The notes under the pieces are model-generated. The model was not told the DNA's origin. It ran no database searches and was given only the letters and a program-made list of their open reading frames with translations. Below, one piece after another: positions 46,852-55,415 of a DNA stretch of 55,468 bases (position 1 is its first letter; every line of letters starts with the position of its first letter). Where the stretch lies: contig CAITJJ010000281.1 of assembly GCA_903892675.1 (NCBI GenBank), positions 1 through 55,468 of the forward strand, given 5' to 3'. Made by a program: the position numbers and the translations under genes. This DNA is from an uncultured Hyphomicrobiales bacterium. GTDB taxonomy: Bacteria > Pseudomonadota > Alphaproteobacteria > Rhizobiales > Xanthobacteraceae.

Positions 46852-47628
46852 TTAAGGCGTAATCAGGCTTGTCGCCCGCATGTCGGTGATGAAGCTATGC
46901 GCCGCGGCATGCGTGATGAACAACGGCAAACGCGCGGCTTCGGCCGCGGATTGCGGCGTCACCCCGCAGGCCCAGAACAAGGCCGTCTTGCCGGTCGGCA
47001 ACTCGGGTACCGGACCGCCGAAAATCGGACGCGCAGTGTCGGCGCCGATCCCGGCCGGATCGCCGACATGAATGGGCGCACCATGATTGAACGGGAATCG
47101 CGCCGAGACTTGCGTCGCCGTGATCGCCTGTTGCGGCGTCAACCAGCGCATGGTGACGATCAGATCGCCCTTGAACGGCCCGGCCGGCTCGGTCGGCTGG
47201 CTGGTGCGCAACACCCAGCGGTCCTTTTCGGTCGGCACGCCGGCGCGTTCGAAGGCGTCGTCGAAGGTGATGCCCGAACCGATCAGAAACGACACCAGAT
47301 CGTCGCGCCACAGATCGGTGATGTCGGTGCGGTCGTCCTGGGGCTCGCCATCGACAAACACTGAATATCTGGCGCAATCGGTGCGCAGGTCGGCGTTCGG
47401 CGCAAGCTTGCGCGGCACCGGGTCGCCGGCATCGAGAACTTCAAGGACCGGACAGGCGCGCTGGTTGCGCTGGCAATACAGCATAAAATCGAAGGCATGG
47501 GCCTTCGGCATGATAGCGAGATTAACCTGCACGAAGCCATGCGCGAGGCCGCGGCTGGTGCCGGTCAGGCGGCCAGCGCGGATTTCGGCGCGGATGCGCT
47601 GGCTCTCGAGCAACGCGTCCATTTTCAT
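46852..47628 (-). CDS. DUF1445/UPF0317 (D-glutamate cyclase family) putative hydro-lyase
   Basis: RAEIRAGRLTGTSRGLAHGFVQVNLAIMPKAHAFDFMLYCQRNQRACPVLEVLDAGDP...TDITDLWRDDLVSFLIGSG...HVGDPAGIG. Confidence 0.9.
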   Translation of the reverse strand: MKMDALLESQRIRAEIRAGRLTGTSRGLAHGFVQVNLAIMPKAHAFDFMLYCQRNQRACPVLEVLDAGDPVPRKLAPNADLRTDCARYSVFVDGEPQDDRTDITDLWRDDLVSFLIGSGITFDDAFERAGVPTEKDRWVLRTSQPTEPAGPFKGDLIVTMRWLTPQQAITATQVSARFPFNHGAPIHVGDPAGIGADTARPIFGGPVPELPTGKTALFWACGVTPQSAAEAARLPLFITHAAAHSFITDMRATSLITP

Positions 47629-48749
47629 GACGCGCCTGCCTCGATCTCAACTTCGTAGATCTGTGCAAAGCCGGTGCGGTCCGAAGTGAAAACGACGCGC
47701 TTGCCGTCCGGCGAGAAGCGCGGATGCGGATGGGTGTGCTGGCGCGCCTCGACCGTGACCGGGCCGTCATTATAGGGAAATGGATGCGCCCAGTGCGCGC
47801 CTTCGGACGTTGCCTCGCTCGCACAGAGGAATTGCGGCTCACCGCCAAACGGAATGATATGGAGACCTTGGTCGGGAAAATTCGTGTCGCAGACGAAGCG
47901 CGTGCCGGTAGCGTCCGGTGCGGCATGCCACGAAGGAAAGCGGTGCAGCCATTCGGTCTTGCCGGTGTCGATATCGATCAGTCGCATGCCGCGCGGCCAG
48001 TCGACGAAAGCGATAGCCCGCCTGCCCGGCAGCCACACTTCGTGCGTTACCCACTGCATCTTGTTTTCGCGCTCGTAGACGCGCCGGTTGTTGGCGCCGT
48101 CGCGCGCCACGGTCCACACCCGGTCGGTCAAAGGCCCGGCATAGAGAATGAGATTGTCGTCGTCCGGGCAGAATTGCGGATGGCCGATCGTGTCGCGTTC
48201 GAGAATGACGCTGCTCTTGCTGGTTTTGGTGTCGATGACGATGAAGCGCGACACCTTGCCGGACTTGATCGGGATCGCCCACCAGTCACCATTGGCCGAC
48301 AACGCGGTTGTCCCCATCGCAGCGCCGACCATACCCTTTTCGCGCAATTCGACGGCGCCGAAATCGGCAAGCTGCGTCTCCTCGAAAGTATCGAGATCGA
48401 CCTTCCACGCCCCGGTGCCGGCGGTGAAATAGACGAAGCGGCCGTCCGGCGACGGCGAGATGGACCATTCGGCCAGATCGGGACGGTCCGTTGCCTGCAC
48501 CAGTTGTCCGGATGCGCGGTCCTCGAAGAAAATCTGCGGCGTGCCGGTACGATGCGAAATGAAAATCAATTTCGTGCCGCCCCGGTCATAGGCCGGCACA
48601 AAAAAGAACGGGTGATGGTGGATGCTCGGGTGATCCGTCACCTGCCGCACCCGCCTGCCCGACATCGCATCGGTCGCAGAACGGCCTTCGGGCGGCGACA
48701 CCGCGCCTTTGGCCGATCGCACAAGCATGGCCGGCGCCGTCACAGACAT
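47625..48749 (-). CDS. TolB-like/oligogalacturonate-lyase-like beta-propeller protein
   Basis: DHPSIHHHPFFFVPAYDRGGTKLIFISHRTGTPQIFFED...SISPSPDGRFVYFTAG...HPHPRFSPDGKRVVFTSDRTGFAQIYEVEI (PD40-type repeats). Start may be downstream. Confidence 0.82.
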   Translation of the reverse strand: MSVTAPAMLVRSAKGAVSPPEGRSATDAMSGRRVRQVTDHPSIHHHPFFFVPAYDRGGTKLIFISHRTGTPQIFFEDRASGQLVQATDRPDLAEWSISPSPDGRFVYFTAGTGAWKVDLDTFEETQLADFGAVELREKGMVGAAMGTTALSANGDWWAIPIKSGKVSRFIVIDTKTSKSSVILERDTIGHPQFCPDDDNLILYAGPLTDRVWTVARDGANNRRVYERENKMQWVTHEVWLPGRRAIAFVDWPRGMRLIDIDTGKTEWLHRFPSWHAAPDATGTRFVCDTNFPDQGLHIIPFGGEPQFLCASEATSEGAHWAHPFPYNDGPVTVEARQHTHPHPRFSPDGKRVVFTSDRTGFAQIYEVEIEAGAS

Positions 48750-48798
48750 GACGGCGCCGGCGATTGATGATGAAACGCAAAGGTCATCTCAGCTCACG

Positions 48799-49872
48799 TT
48801 ACGCTTTGTAGTTTTTGGCCTGGTCGACGATCTTCGAACGGTCGAAATTATTGATCTCGTCGATCATCTCGTTGGTGAACAGCGGCTTCACGTCGGTGAT
48901 GCCATCGAGGCCGAGGAATTTGGCGTCGAGCAGCAGTTCTGCTTCGCGGATGAAGCCCATCTTGGTGTTCGGATAAGGCGGCCGGAACAGCGGAATGCGC
49001 CGCTGCGCCGCGAACAGCACCGATTTCACCGCCTCGGCTTCGCTGGCGCCGCGTGGCGCCGTTTCCGGGAACAGCTTGAGGAAGACGCGGGCGCCGGCTT
49101 CCGGATTGGCCAGCAGGAATTCCGACGACTTGGCGACGCCGCGGGCAAAGCCGACGCAAATCTTGCGGTTGGCCTTGATGTAATCTTCCATCGCGCTGAG
49201 GAACAGGCCGCCGATCAACGGTACGTCCTTGGGCCGTTCCAACATACGCAACGGTATGTTCGCCGCCTCGATCTGGCCGAAACCGGTGTCGAAATAGGCC
49301 AATGCGTCGATGACGCCGCGCTGCAAGGCGACGCCTGCCGTGACGCCGGCGCCGACCGCGATCCAGGTCACGTCCTTGTCGGGATCGAGACCGATATTCT
49401 TGATCACCGCACGGGTCACCGGATAATCGGTGGTGCCGAGATCGGAGACGCCGATCTTCTTGCCCTTGAGCGATTCGTAGCCCTTGAGGGCTGAGTCCGG
49501 CAGCACCGCGACGTCCCACTTATAGGGGTAGGTGTATTCGTAGAAGTTGACGATCTTTGGCAGCTCTTTCTTGGCATAGAGCGGCATCTGGAAGCTCGGC
49601 GTACCGACGGCGAACTGGACGTCGCCCTTGTCGACGGCGATCTGTGCGTTCGAATTGGTGCCGAGCGGCCGAGCGGTGAAGTCGAGCCCCTCTTCCGCGT
49701 AATAGCCCAGTCCGCTGCCGATCAGGATGTTGATGATGATCGGGTTGATCGACTTGATGCCGAAGCCCATCGATATCTTGGTCAGCCCCTGCGCGCGAAC
49801 AATCGAAGGCGCTGCCACGCCCGCAAGAGCAACCGCGCCTATTCCCTTAACGACGTCACGACGACTTGCCAT
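48799..49872 (-). CDS. NMT1/THI5/SsuA-like ABC transporter substrate-binding protein
   Basis: Tat-like MASRRDVVKGIGAVALAGVAAPSIVRAQG; GLGYYAEEGLDFTARPLGTNSNAQIAVDKGDVQFAVGTPSF. Confidence 0.9.
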   Translation of the reverse strand: MASRRDVVKGIGAVALAGVAAPSIVRAQGLTKISMGFGIKSINPIIINILIGSGLGYYAEEGLDFTARPLGTNSNAQIAVDKGDVQFAVGTPSFQMPLYAKKELPKIVNFYEYTYPYKWDVAVLPDSALKGYESLKGKKIGVSDLGTTDYPVTRAVIKNIGLDPDKDVTWIAVGAGVTAGVALQRGVIDALAYFDTGFGQIEAANIPLRMLERPKDVPLIGGLFLSAMEDYIKANRKICVGFARGVAKSSEFLLANPEAGARVFLKLFPETAPRGASEAEAVKSVLFAAQRRIPLFRPPYPNTKMGFIREAELLLDAKFLGLDGITDVKPLFTNEMIDEINNFDRSKIVDQAKNYKA

Positions 49873-49892
49873 ATGATCCTCCCATCTTTTTT

Positions 49893-50750
49893 CTAGTGTT
49901 TTCCGCGATTGGCCCAATGAATGACCGAGCGCTCGATCCGGCGCACGACAAGGTGCAGCAGGATGCCGGTGACGCCAAGGACAACAAGCGCGCCGAATAC
50001 GCCGGCGACATCCGTCACCGCCTGTGCCTTGGTGATGGCGACACCCATGCCTTGCTGCGCGCCGAGAAATTCGGCGACGATGGTTCCGAGCAGGGCATAG
50101 ACAATGCCCATGTCGAGGCCGGCGAAGATATACGGCGCGGCCGAAGGCAGCTTGACGATGTAATAGGTCTCCAGCCGCGACGCCGATAACGCCTTCATCA
50201 GTTCCAGTCGTTCGACTTCGGCGGCACGAATGCCGGCAAAACAGTTCACCAGCATCGGAAAAAAGGCGAGCAGCGCCGCCATCGCCACTTTCGATCCGTC
50301 ACCGAAGCCGCACCAGATCACGATCAGCGGCGCAATGGCGACTTTCGGCAGGCTCTGCAACGCGAAGGCGTAAGGCATCAGCGCGGTTTCGACGGCGCGG
50401 AACTCCGCCATCAGCGAGCCGAAGAATAGTCCGAGGCTGGCGCCGATCATGAAGCCGAGCAGCGCATTCGACATCGTGCTCCACAGCGGCATGTACCAGC
50501 CGAGCGGGCTCGCCGGCGAAACGGCGATGCCGCTCCATAGCGCGACGAAAACCTGTTCCGGCGCCGGCAGAATATAGGGCGGCACCTTGAGCACGATCAC
50601 GCCGGCCTTCCAAACCAGCAGCAGCGTCAGGAAACCGGCGATGCCAATGCCGATACTGCGGATGCGGACGCTCCGGCGGCGCGACTGCGCGGCGGCCGCC
50701 GACATGGCGATGAGGTCCAAAGCGTTGGTTTCGGTGCGAACGTCGGCCAT
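49893..50750 (-). CDS. ABC transporter permease (SsuC-like)
   Basis: Multi-TM; LMPYAFALQSLPKVAIAPLIVIWCGFGDGSKVAMAALLAFFPMLVNCFAGIRA EAA-type loop; start set at MADVRTETN. Confidence 0.9.
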   Translation of the reverse strand: MADVRTETNALDLIAMSAAAAQSRRRSVRIRSIGIGIAGFLTLLLVWKAGVIVLKVPPYILPAPEQVFVALWSGIAVSPASPLGWYMPLWSTMSNALLGFMIGASLGLFFGSLMAEFRAVETALMPYAFALQSLPKVAIAPLIVIWCGFGDGSKVAMAALLAFFPMLVNCFAGIRAAEVERLELMKALSASRLETYYIVKLPSAAPYIFAGLDMGIVYALLGTIVAEFLGAQQGMGVAITKAQAVTDVAGVFGALVVLGVTGILLHLVVRRIERSVIHWANRGKH

Positions 50751-50757
50751 GCGCCCA

Positions 50758-51591
50758 TTACTCCAGAAGCATTCGGATTTCGCGCGCCAGCGCGACATGA
50801 CTCGAGCTACCGAACGTCTCGGCGGCGATGCGCGGCCTCGGGACGTCGACGACAAGATCACGGACGATCCGGCCGGGGCGCGGCGACATGACGACGACAC
50901 GGTCGCCAAGGAAGATCGCCTCGTCGATCGAATGGGTGATCAGGACCACGGTCTTCTTGCTGGCGAGCCAAATGCGCTGCAATTCGGCGTTCATTCGTTC
51001 TCTGGTTAGCGCGTCCAGCGCGCCAAACGGTTCGTCCATCAGAAGCAATTTTGGGTCACGGGCCAGCGCTCGGACGATAGCGGCGCGCTGCTGCATGCCG
51101 CCGGACAGTTCGTATGGATACTTGTTCTCGAAGCCCTTGAGGCCGGCGATCTCGAGCAGCTTATGGATTTCGGCGATCTTGCCGGCGTCGCGCGAGCTGC
51201 CGCCGACACGCAAGGGCAGCATGACGTTCTGCAATACGGTGAACCACGGCAGCAGATTGGACTGCTGGAACACGACACCGACTTCCGGCGAAGGGCCATT
51301 CAGAGTTTTGCCGGCAAGCGACGACGTGCCGGCATCCGCCGTATCGAGCCCGGCGAGAAGCCGCAACAAGGTCGTCTTGCCGCAGCCCGACGGCCCGACA
51401 AGACAGACGAATTCGCCATCGCGCACCGTCAGGTCGACATTGTCGAGCGCCAGTACGGAATCCCCGGCGACAGTCGAGTAGATTTTGACGACGCCTTCGA
51501 CGACGATCAGCGGATTGCCCGCGCCGTTTTGCTTGGCCGCGGCGGCGATCGGCGGCGTGGCGAATCCTGCTGCATCTGTCGCTAGACTCAT
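50758..51591 (-). CDS. ABC transporter ATP-binding protein (SsuB/TauB-like)
   Basis: CLVGPSGCGKTTLLRLLAGLD; LSGGMQQRAAIVRALARDPKLLLMDEPFGALDALTRERM; start set at MSLATDAAG. Confidence 0.93.
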   Translation of the reverse strand: MSLATDAAGFATPPIAAAAKQNGAGNPLIVVEGVVKIYSTVAGDSVLALDNVDLTVRDGEFVCLVGPSGCGKTTLLRLLAGLDTADAGTSSLAGKTLNGPSPEVGVVFQQSNLLPWFTVLQNVMLPLRVGGSSRDAGKIAEIHKLLEIAGLKGFENKYPYELSGGMQQRAAIVRALARDPKLLLMDEPFGALDALTRERMNAELQRIWLASKKTVVLITHSIDEAIFLGDRVVVMSPRPGRIVRDLVVDVPRPRIAAETFGSSSHVALAREIRMLLE

Positions 51592-51601
51592 CGTGCCTTC
51601 C

Positions 51602-52459
51602 TTAAACAGCTGCTGAAATCGTTCCGCTTGCCTGCACCGCCCGCGCAATTTCCTTTGCCGCCCGCCGCACCGCGATGAGGGCCTTGTCGCGAAACTCGTC
51701 GACCGAAAGCTGCATCTGTGGCACCGCGACGCTGACCGCGGCGAGCGGATAATTGTCGATGTCGAGGACCGGCACCGCCAGCACGCGCAGCCCGCTGCCG
51801 AAATACGAATTGCGCAAGGCATAACCGTCTTCCCGGACGCCGCGCAGGCTGCGCTCGATTTCGTCGCGCTTCATCGGTTTGTGCGGAAAGCCGCCAGCCC
51901 GCGGCTTAAGCGCGAGCACACGCGCCAGTTCGCGCGGCGGCAGGAATGCCAGCATCGCCTCGCCAATCGTGCTCCAGAAGGCGGGGATCGTCGTGCCGAT
52001 GCGAATGTCGACGCCGATGCGCGTCAATCCCGCACGCACGCGCTCGATATAAAGTATGTCGGCGCCGTCGAGCACGCCGAGGCTGGCGGCCTCGTTCACC
52101 TCGCCGACCAGCGACCGCAGGATCGGCCGTGCGATTTCGCGCAAGTCGGCGCGGCCGATAGCATGCAGGCCGAGATCGGTGCATTTGAGCGTCAGGCGGA
52201 AGCGCTTGCTGTCCGGTATACGGCTGATATAGCCGGCCATCACCAACGTATTGAGCATACGGAACGCGGTGCCCGGATCGAGTTTCGCAAGCGCCGCCAC
52301 TTCGCTTAGCGTCAATTCGGCCCGCTCGGCGGTGAAGGCTTCGAGAACGCGCAGTCCCTTGGCGAGCGAATTGACCAGATTGCGTGAGTCGTCATCCGGC
52401 TCGGGCTTCGCTGCCGCCGGCGCGTTTTTGTCCAGCCTGGACTGTCTCTTCCCTGGCAT
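51602..52459 (-). CDS. IclR family transcriptional regulator (3)
   Basis: NSLAKGLRVLEAFTAERAELTLSEVAALAKLDPGTAFRMLNTLVMAGYI HTH plus effector domain. Confidence 0.92.
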   Translation of the reverse strand: MPGKRQSRLDKNAPAAAKPEPDDDSRNLVNSLAKGLRVLEAFTAERAELTLSEVAALAKLDPGTAFRMLNTLVMAGYISRIPDSKRFRLTLKCTDLGLHAIGRADLREIARPILRSLVGEVNEAASLGVLDGADILYIERVRAGLTRIGVDIRIGTTIPAFWSTIGEAMLAFLPPRELARVLALKPRAGGFPHKPMKRDEIERSLRGVREDGYALRNSYFGSGLRVLAVPVLDIDNYPLAAVSVAVPQMQLSVDEFRDKALIAVRRAAKEIARAVQASGTISAAV

Positions 52460-52471
52460 CGCTGTTCTTAT

Positions 52472-52488
52472 GTTTCGGAATGCGAAAC
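52472..52488. promoter_or_regulatory. Candidate IclR operator: GTTTCGGAATGCGAAAC
   Basis: Perfect 6-5-6 inverted repeat 13 bp upstream of the IclR(3) start codon. Confidence 0.6.
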
Positions 52489-52747
52489 TTATTTGCTATC
52501 ATATTAAAGACCGAATGGATTGTGCCGTCAATCGCGAGCGCAAGCGCGCGAGTTGAGCCACGCAAAATGCTTTGCGTTTCGGTTCCCAGCCATTGCGTCA
52601 ATCGCACAGCGAAGCTCAGCAAGCCGCAAATCCGGCCACACCTCCCAGGAGCGGAATTTTTCGCGTCAGAGACAGAGACCCAAACTGGCCTATCGTTGCT
52701 TAGAATATGGACCACAATACGGGGCAGCTCCTAAAGGAGGCCGACCA

Positions 52748-52861
52748 ATGGTTTTTTCCGATTACAGGATGACGACAGAACCGCATGCACGGATGCAAAT
52801 AAACGTGGTCGGACGCTATGCGAAGCGTCCGTTTTCATTGAGTTTCGCGTTGCAATTTTAG
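52748..52861 (+). CDS. Putative small ORF (37 aa) MVFSDYRMTTEPHARMQINVVGRYAKRPFSLSFALQF
   Basis: ATG preceded by TAAAGGAGG with 7-nt spacing; in frame with the track ORF 52520-52861 but shorter; no family recognised. Confidence 0.3.
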   Translation: MVFSDYRMTTEPHARMQINVVGRYAKRPFSLSFALQF

Positions 52862-53865
52862 TTCGGCGCCGCCGTGGTTGCGGCCGCTTCTTTCAGGATC
52901 GGAGCCCAGCGCGGGATGTCGGACGCGACGGTCTTGCGCAAATGATCCGGGCCGCGTTCCGCCTTCGGGGGAACGGTGCCGCCGAGATTGCCGAGCTTCT
53001 GCTTGGTCGATGGTTCGTCAAGCGTCTGGTCGAGCGCATCGGCCAACTTGGCGATGATCTCCTTCGGCGTGCCCTTTGGCGCGTAGATCGCGCTCCAGAT
53101 GTTGAGCTGGAAGTCGGGCGCGCCGGCTTCCTTTGACGTCGGCACGTCCGGTATCGCGGCAAGCCGCTCCGGACCAGCGACAACAATGCCCCGTACCTTC
53201 TCGCCCTGGATAGCGGAGACCATCACGACCGCCTGCTCGCACAAATAATCGACATGCCCTCCCATCAAGTCGTTCATTCCCGGACCCATGCCGCGATAGG
53301 CAACCTGTGTGGGTTTGAGATCAAATATCTTGTTGAAGAGAAGGCAGGCCATATGCGCCGTGCCGCCAACGCCACCGTGCGCCTGTTTCACCTCGGCGCC
53401 TTTCGGCTTGGCCCAGGAAACGAACTCTTGCATGGTTTTGGCAGGCAGCGCGGTCTTGATCGAAATGGCAGCTGGCGCATTGGCCGACATACCGATCGGT
53501 TCGAAGTCCTTGTTCGAGTCGTATTTCAGGTTCGGGTAAAACGATGGTGCGGCAATGATCGTGCCCATGCTAGCCGCGAATATCGTATAGCCGTCGCCCT
53601 TGGCCTCGGCCGCCCGCGTCGCACCGATGGTGCCGCCGGCGCCACCGACATTTTCGATGATGATATTCTGTCCGATGTGGCGGCTCATGCCTTCCGCGGC
53701 TATGCGGGCGACGATGTCGCTGGGGCCGCCGGCTGGGAATGGCACGATCATGGTGATGTTCCGTGTTGGGTAGCTTTGTGCATGACCCGGCGACAACTCA
53801 CCGATCGTGAGCGATGCCGCCATAGCTGCGGTGAGAAGAGAAAGAAGCACCGTATTTTTTTTCAC
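52858..53865 (-). CDS. Tripartite tricarboxylate transporter (Bug family) substrate-binding protein (2)
   Basis: GTG start VKKNTVLLSLLTAAMAASLTIGELSPGHAQSYPTRNITMIVPFPAGGPSDIVARIAAEGM...IIENVGGAGGTIGATRAAEAKGDGYTIF; clearly related to 16639-17622. Confidence 0.9.
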   Translation of the reverse strand: MKKNTVLLSLLTAAMAASLTIGELSPGHAQSYPTRNITMIVPFPAGGPSDIVARIAAEGMSRHIGQNIIIENVGGAGGTIGATRAAEAKGDGYTIFAASMGTIIAAPSFYPNLKYDSNKDFEPIGMSANAPAAISIKTALPAKTMQEFVSWAKPKGAEVKQAHGGVGGTAHMACLLFNKIFDLKPTQVAYRGMGPGMNDLMGGHVDYLCEQAVVMVSAIQGEKVRGIVVAGPERLAAIPDVPTSKEAGAPDFQLNIWSAIYAPKGTPKEIIAKLADALDQTLDEPSTKQKLGNLGGTVPPKAERGPDHLRKTVASDIPRWAPILKEAAATTAAPN

Positions 53866-54065
53866 CGTCGCCCCCCAGTTATAGATTTTTGCGCTTTTCA
53901 GCAGGAACTTCATTTCGTTAAGCCGATGACACAAGTAGAGATCAAAATTTTTGCCATAGCAAACGCAGATTGGATAGGCCTCTATGCTGCAATGCAGCGA
54001 ACTCCGCGAAGTGCCATTAGCGGACATTCAGCCAGATAGAAATGGCGGCACACAAAAAAGTATCA

Positions 54066-54686
54066 TCAAATCGACTTCAACCGATCGAGACCCTTGTTCA
54101 GCAAAAGCGCGACGTTCGGCGCAGGAGGAATTGACAGGACGGCCTGGTGTCCGCGCTCGGACATTTTGCTCCAGGTCTTGGCGAGGATGTCAGCCAATCG
54201 TGTATCGTCGTCGGCGTATTTGCCGGCGAACGCCGCCAATTCATATTTAACGAAGACGATGCAGATGACGTCTTCCAGCGTCTGCACTTCGTCGTCGTCC
54301 TTCAGCCGCTCCTTGCGCACGATGGAAGCGACACGCGCAATCGTCGCCTGATCGTAAGAGAGATCGGCGAGAATGGCCGAGAGCCGCGCCGCATGATGAT
54401 CGCGCAGAGCGAGCCGCCAGCGGTGATAGCCCGGCCGGTCCATCGGATACTGTGTGCGGGGAATGATCCAGCGCTCGATATGTTGGCCGCGCACCGCGAT
54501 CCGGAGCGGCTCGAAAGCGTCCGGTGCGAACGTTGCCAATTCCGCCGACATCCGCATCCCGTAGATCAGATTGGCCGGGCGCGGCGCCCCATCCACCTCC
54601 ACGCTCTTCGGATCGGCGCTATTGGCCGCGTCAATCGCAGCGAAGGCTTTGAGAAGTCGTTGCGTTTCCGAAGTCATCGTTGCCAC
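54066..54686 (-). CDS. DUF4202 domain-containing protein
   Basis: FAAIDAANSADPKSVEVDGAPRPANLIYGMRMSAELATFAPDAFEPLRIAVRGQHIERWIIPRTQYPMDRPGYHRWRLALRDHHA. Confidence 0.88.
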   Translation of the reverse strand: MATMTSETQRLLKAFAAIDAANSADPKSVEVDGAPRPANLIYGMRMSAELATFAPDAFEPLRIAVRGQHIERWIIPRTQYPMDRPGYHRWRLALRDHHAARLSAILADLSYDQATIARVASIVRKERLKDDDEVQTLEDVICIVFVKYELAAFAGKYADDDTRLADILAKTWSKMSERGHQAVLSIPPAPNVALLLNKGLDRLKSI

Positions 54687-54879
54687 ACAGTAAGAGGATG
54701 AGACACCGCTGATATAACAAATGGCACGACCAGATATGCATAGATTTTAGGCAACATGACCCCAAGGCGAGCAATGGTCACGAACTCGTTCACCGTCACC
54801 GGCCCGAGCAGGCGCCGGAGATGAACCAAGAATGCAGTAGACATAAGCTCTTTTGCAGATCACACCCGCTCTCGCGTTC

Positions 54880-54895
54880 TGGCATAAGGGTTGCA
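54880..54895 (+). promoter_or_regulatory. Candidate sigma-54 promoter TGGCATAAGGGTTGCA
   Basis: Matches TGGCACG-N4-TTGCW at the GG/GC elements with correct spacing, upstream of the nirB-like gene. Confidence 0.6.
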
Positions 54896-55030
54896 TGCTT
54901 TTTCGTCGGTCAGTGCTGACCATTCTTCCGACCCATGCGCCCAATGCCGGGCGCCGAGGACACAAACTGTTCGTCGCGCTAGCGCGGCACAGTTACGTGC
55001 ACCCAGGTGATCGGAACCCACACATTCGAA

Positions 55031-55066
55031 GCGTGATGCGGGGCTATCGCTAGCCCTCATTCACGC
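55031..55066 (+). promoter_or_regulatory. Leader stem-loop GCGTGATGCGGGGCTATCGCTAGCCCTCATTCACGC
   Basis: Inner perfect stem GGGCTA-TCGC-TAGCCC and outer GCGTGA/TCACGC, between the candidate promoter and nirB. Confidence 0.5.
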
Positions 55067-55139
55067 TGTCGCGGAGTTGCGGAGGCAATCGCCTTCGTCG
55101 GCGTTCTTCGCATTGAGCACGCGCACAGCTGAGGGCGGA

Positions 55140-55415
55140 ATGAAGCAGAAGCTAGTGATCGTCGGCAATGGCATGGCGCCGGGCCGCGCGCTCGACCTGT
55201 TATTCGAGACAGCGCCCGAGGCCTACGAGGTCACGATCTTCAACGCCGAGCCGCGGGTGAACTATGACCGCATCATGCTGTCACCGGTCCTGTCGGGCGA
55301 AAAGTCGTTCGAGGAAATCGTCATTCACGGTGACGGCTGGTACATCAAGCACGGCGTCACGCTCTACAAAGGCGCCAAGGTGACCGGTATCGGAGCTATG
55401 GTCGAAAGTTGGTGA
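55140..55415 (+). pseudogene. nirB: N-terminal fragment of nitrite reductase large subunit (NirB-like), frame ends abruptly
   Basis: MKQKLVIVGNGMAPGRALDLLFETAPEAYEVTIFNAEPRVNYDRIMLSPVLSGEKSFEEIVIHGDGWYIKHGVTLYKGAKVTGI, then unrelated GAMVESW and stop. Confidence 0.8.

Noticed and set aside
44774-46855. 693-aa plus-strand ORF
   Set aside because: Exactly antisense to the HyuA-like gene, low-complexity R/G/A/D/H-rich translation; GC-rich shadow ORF.
52520-52747. N-terminal part of plus ORF 52520-52861
   Set aside because: No SD and unlikely composition; only the internal ATG at 52748 has a strong SD.
52811-52830. GGACGCTATGCGAAGCGTCC hairpin as a terminator for the second Bug gene
   Set aside because: Good stem but no T tract on the minus strand; kept only as a structural note.
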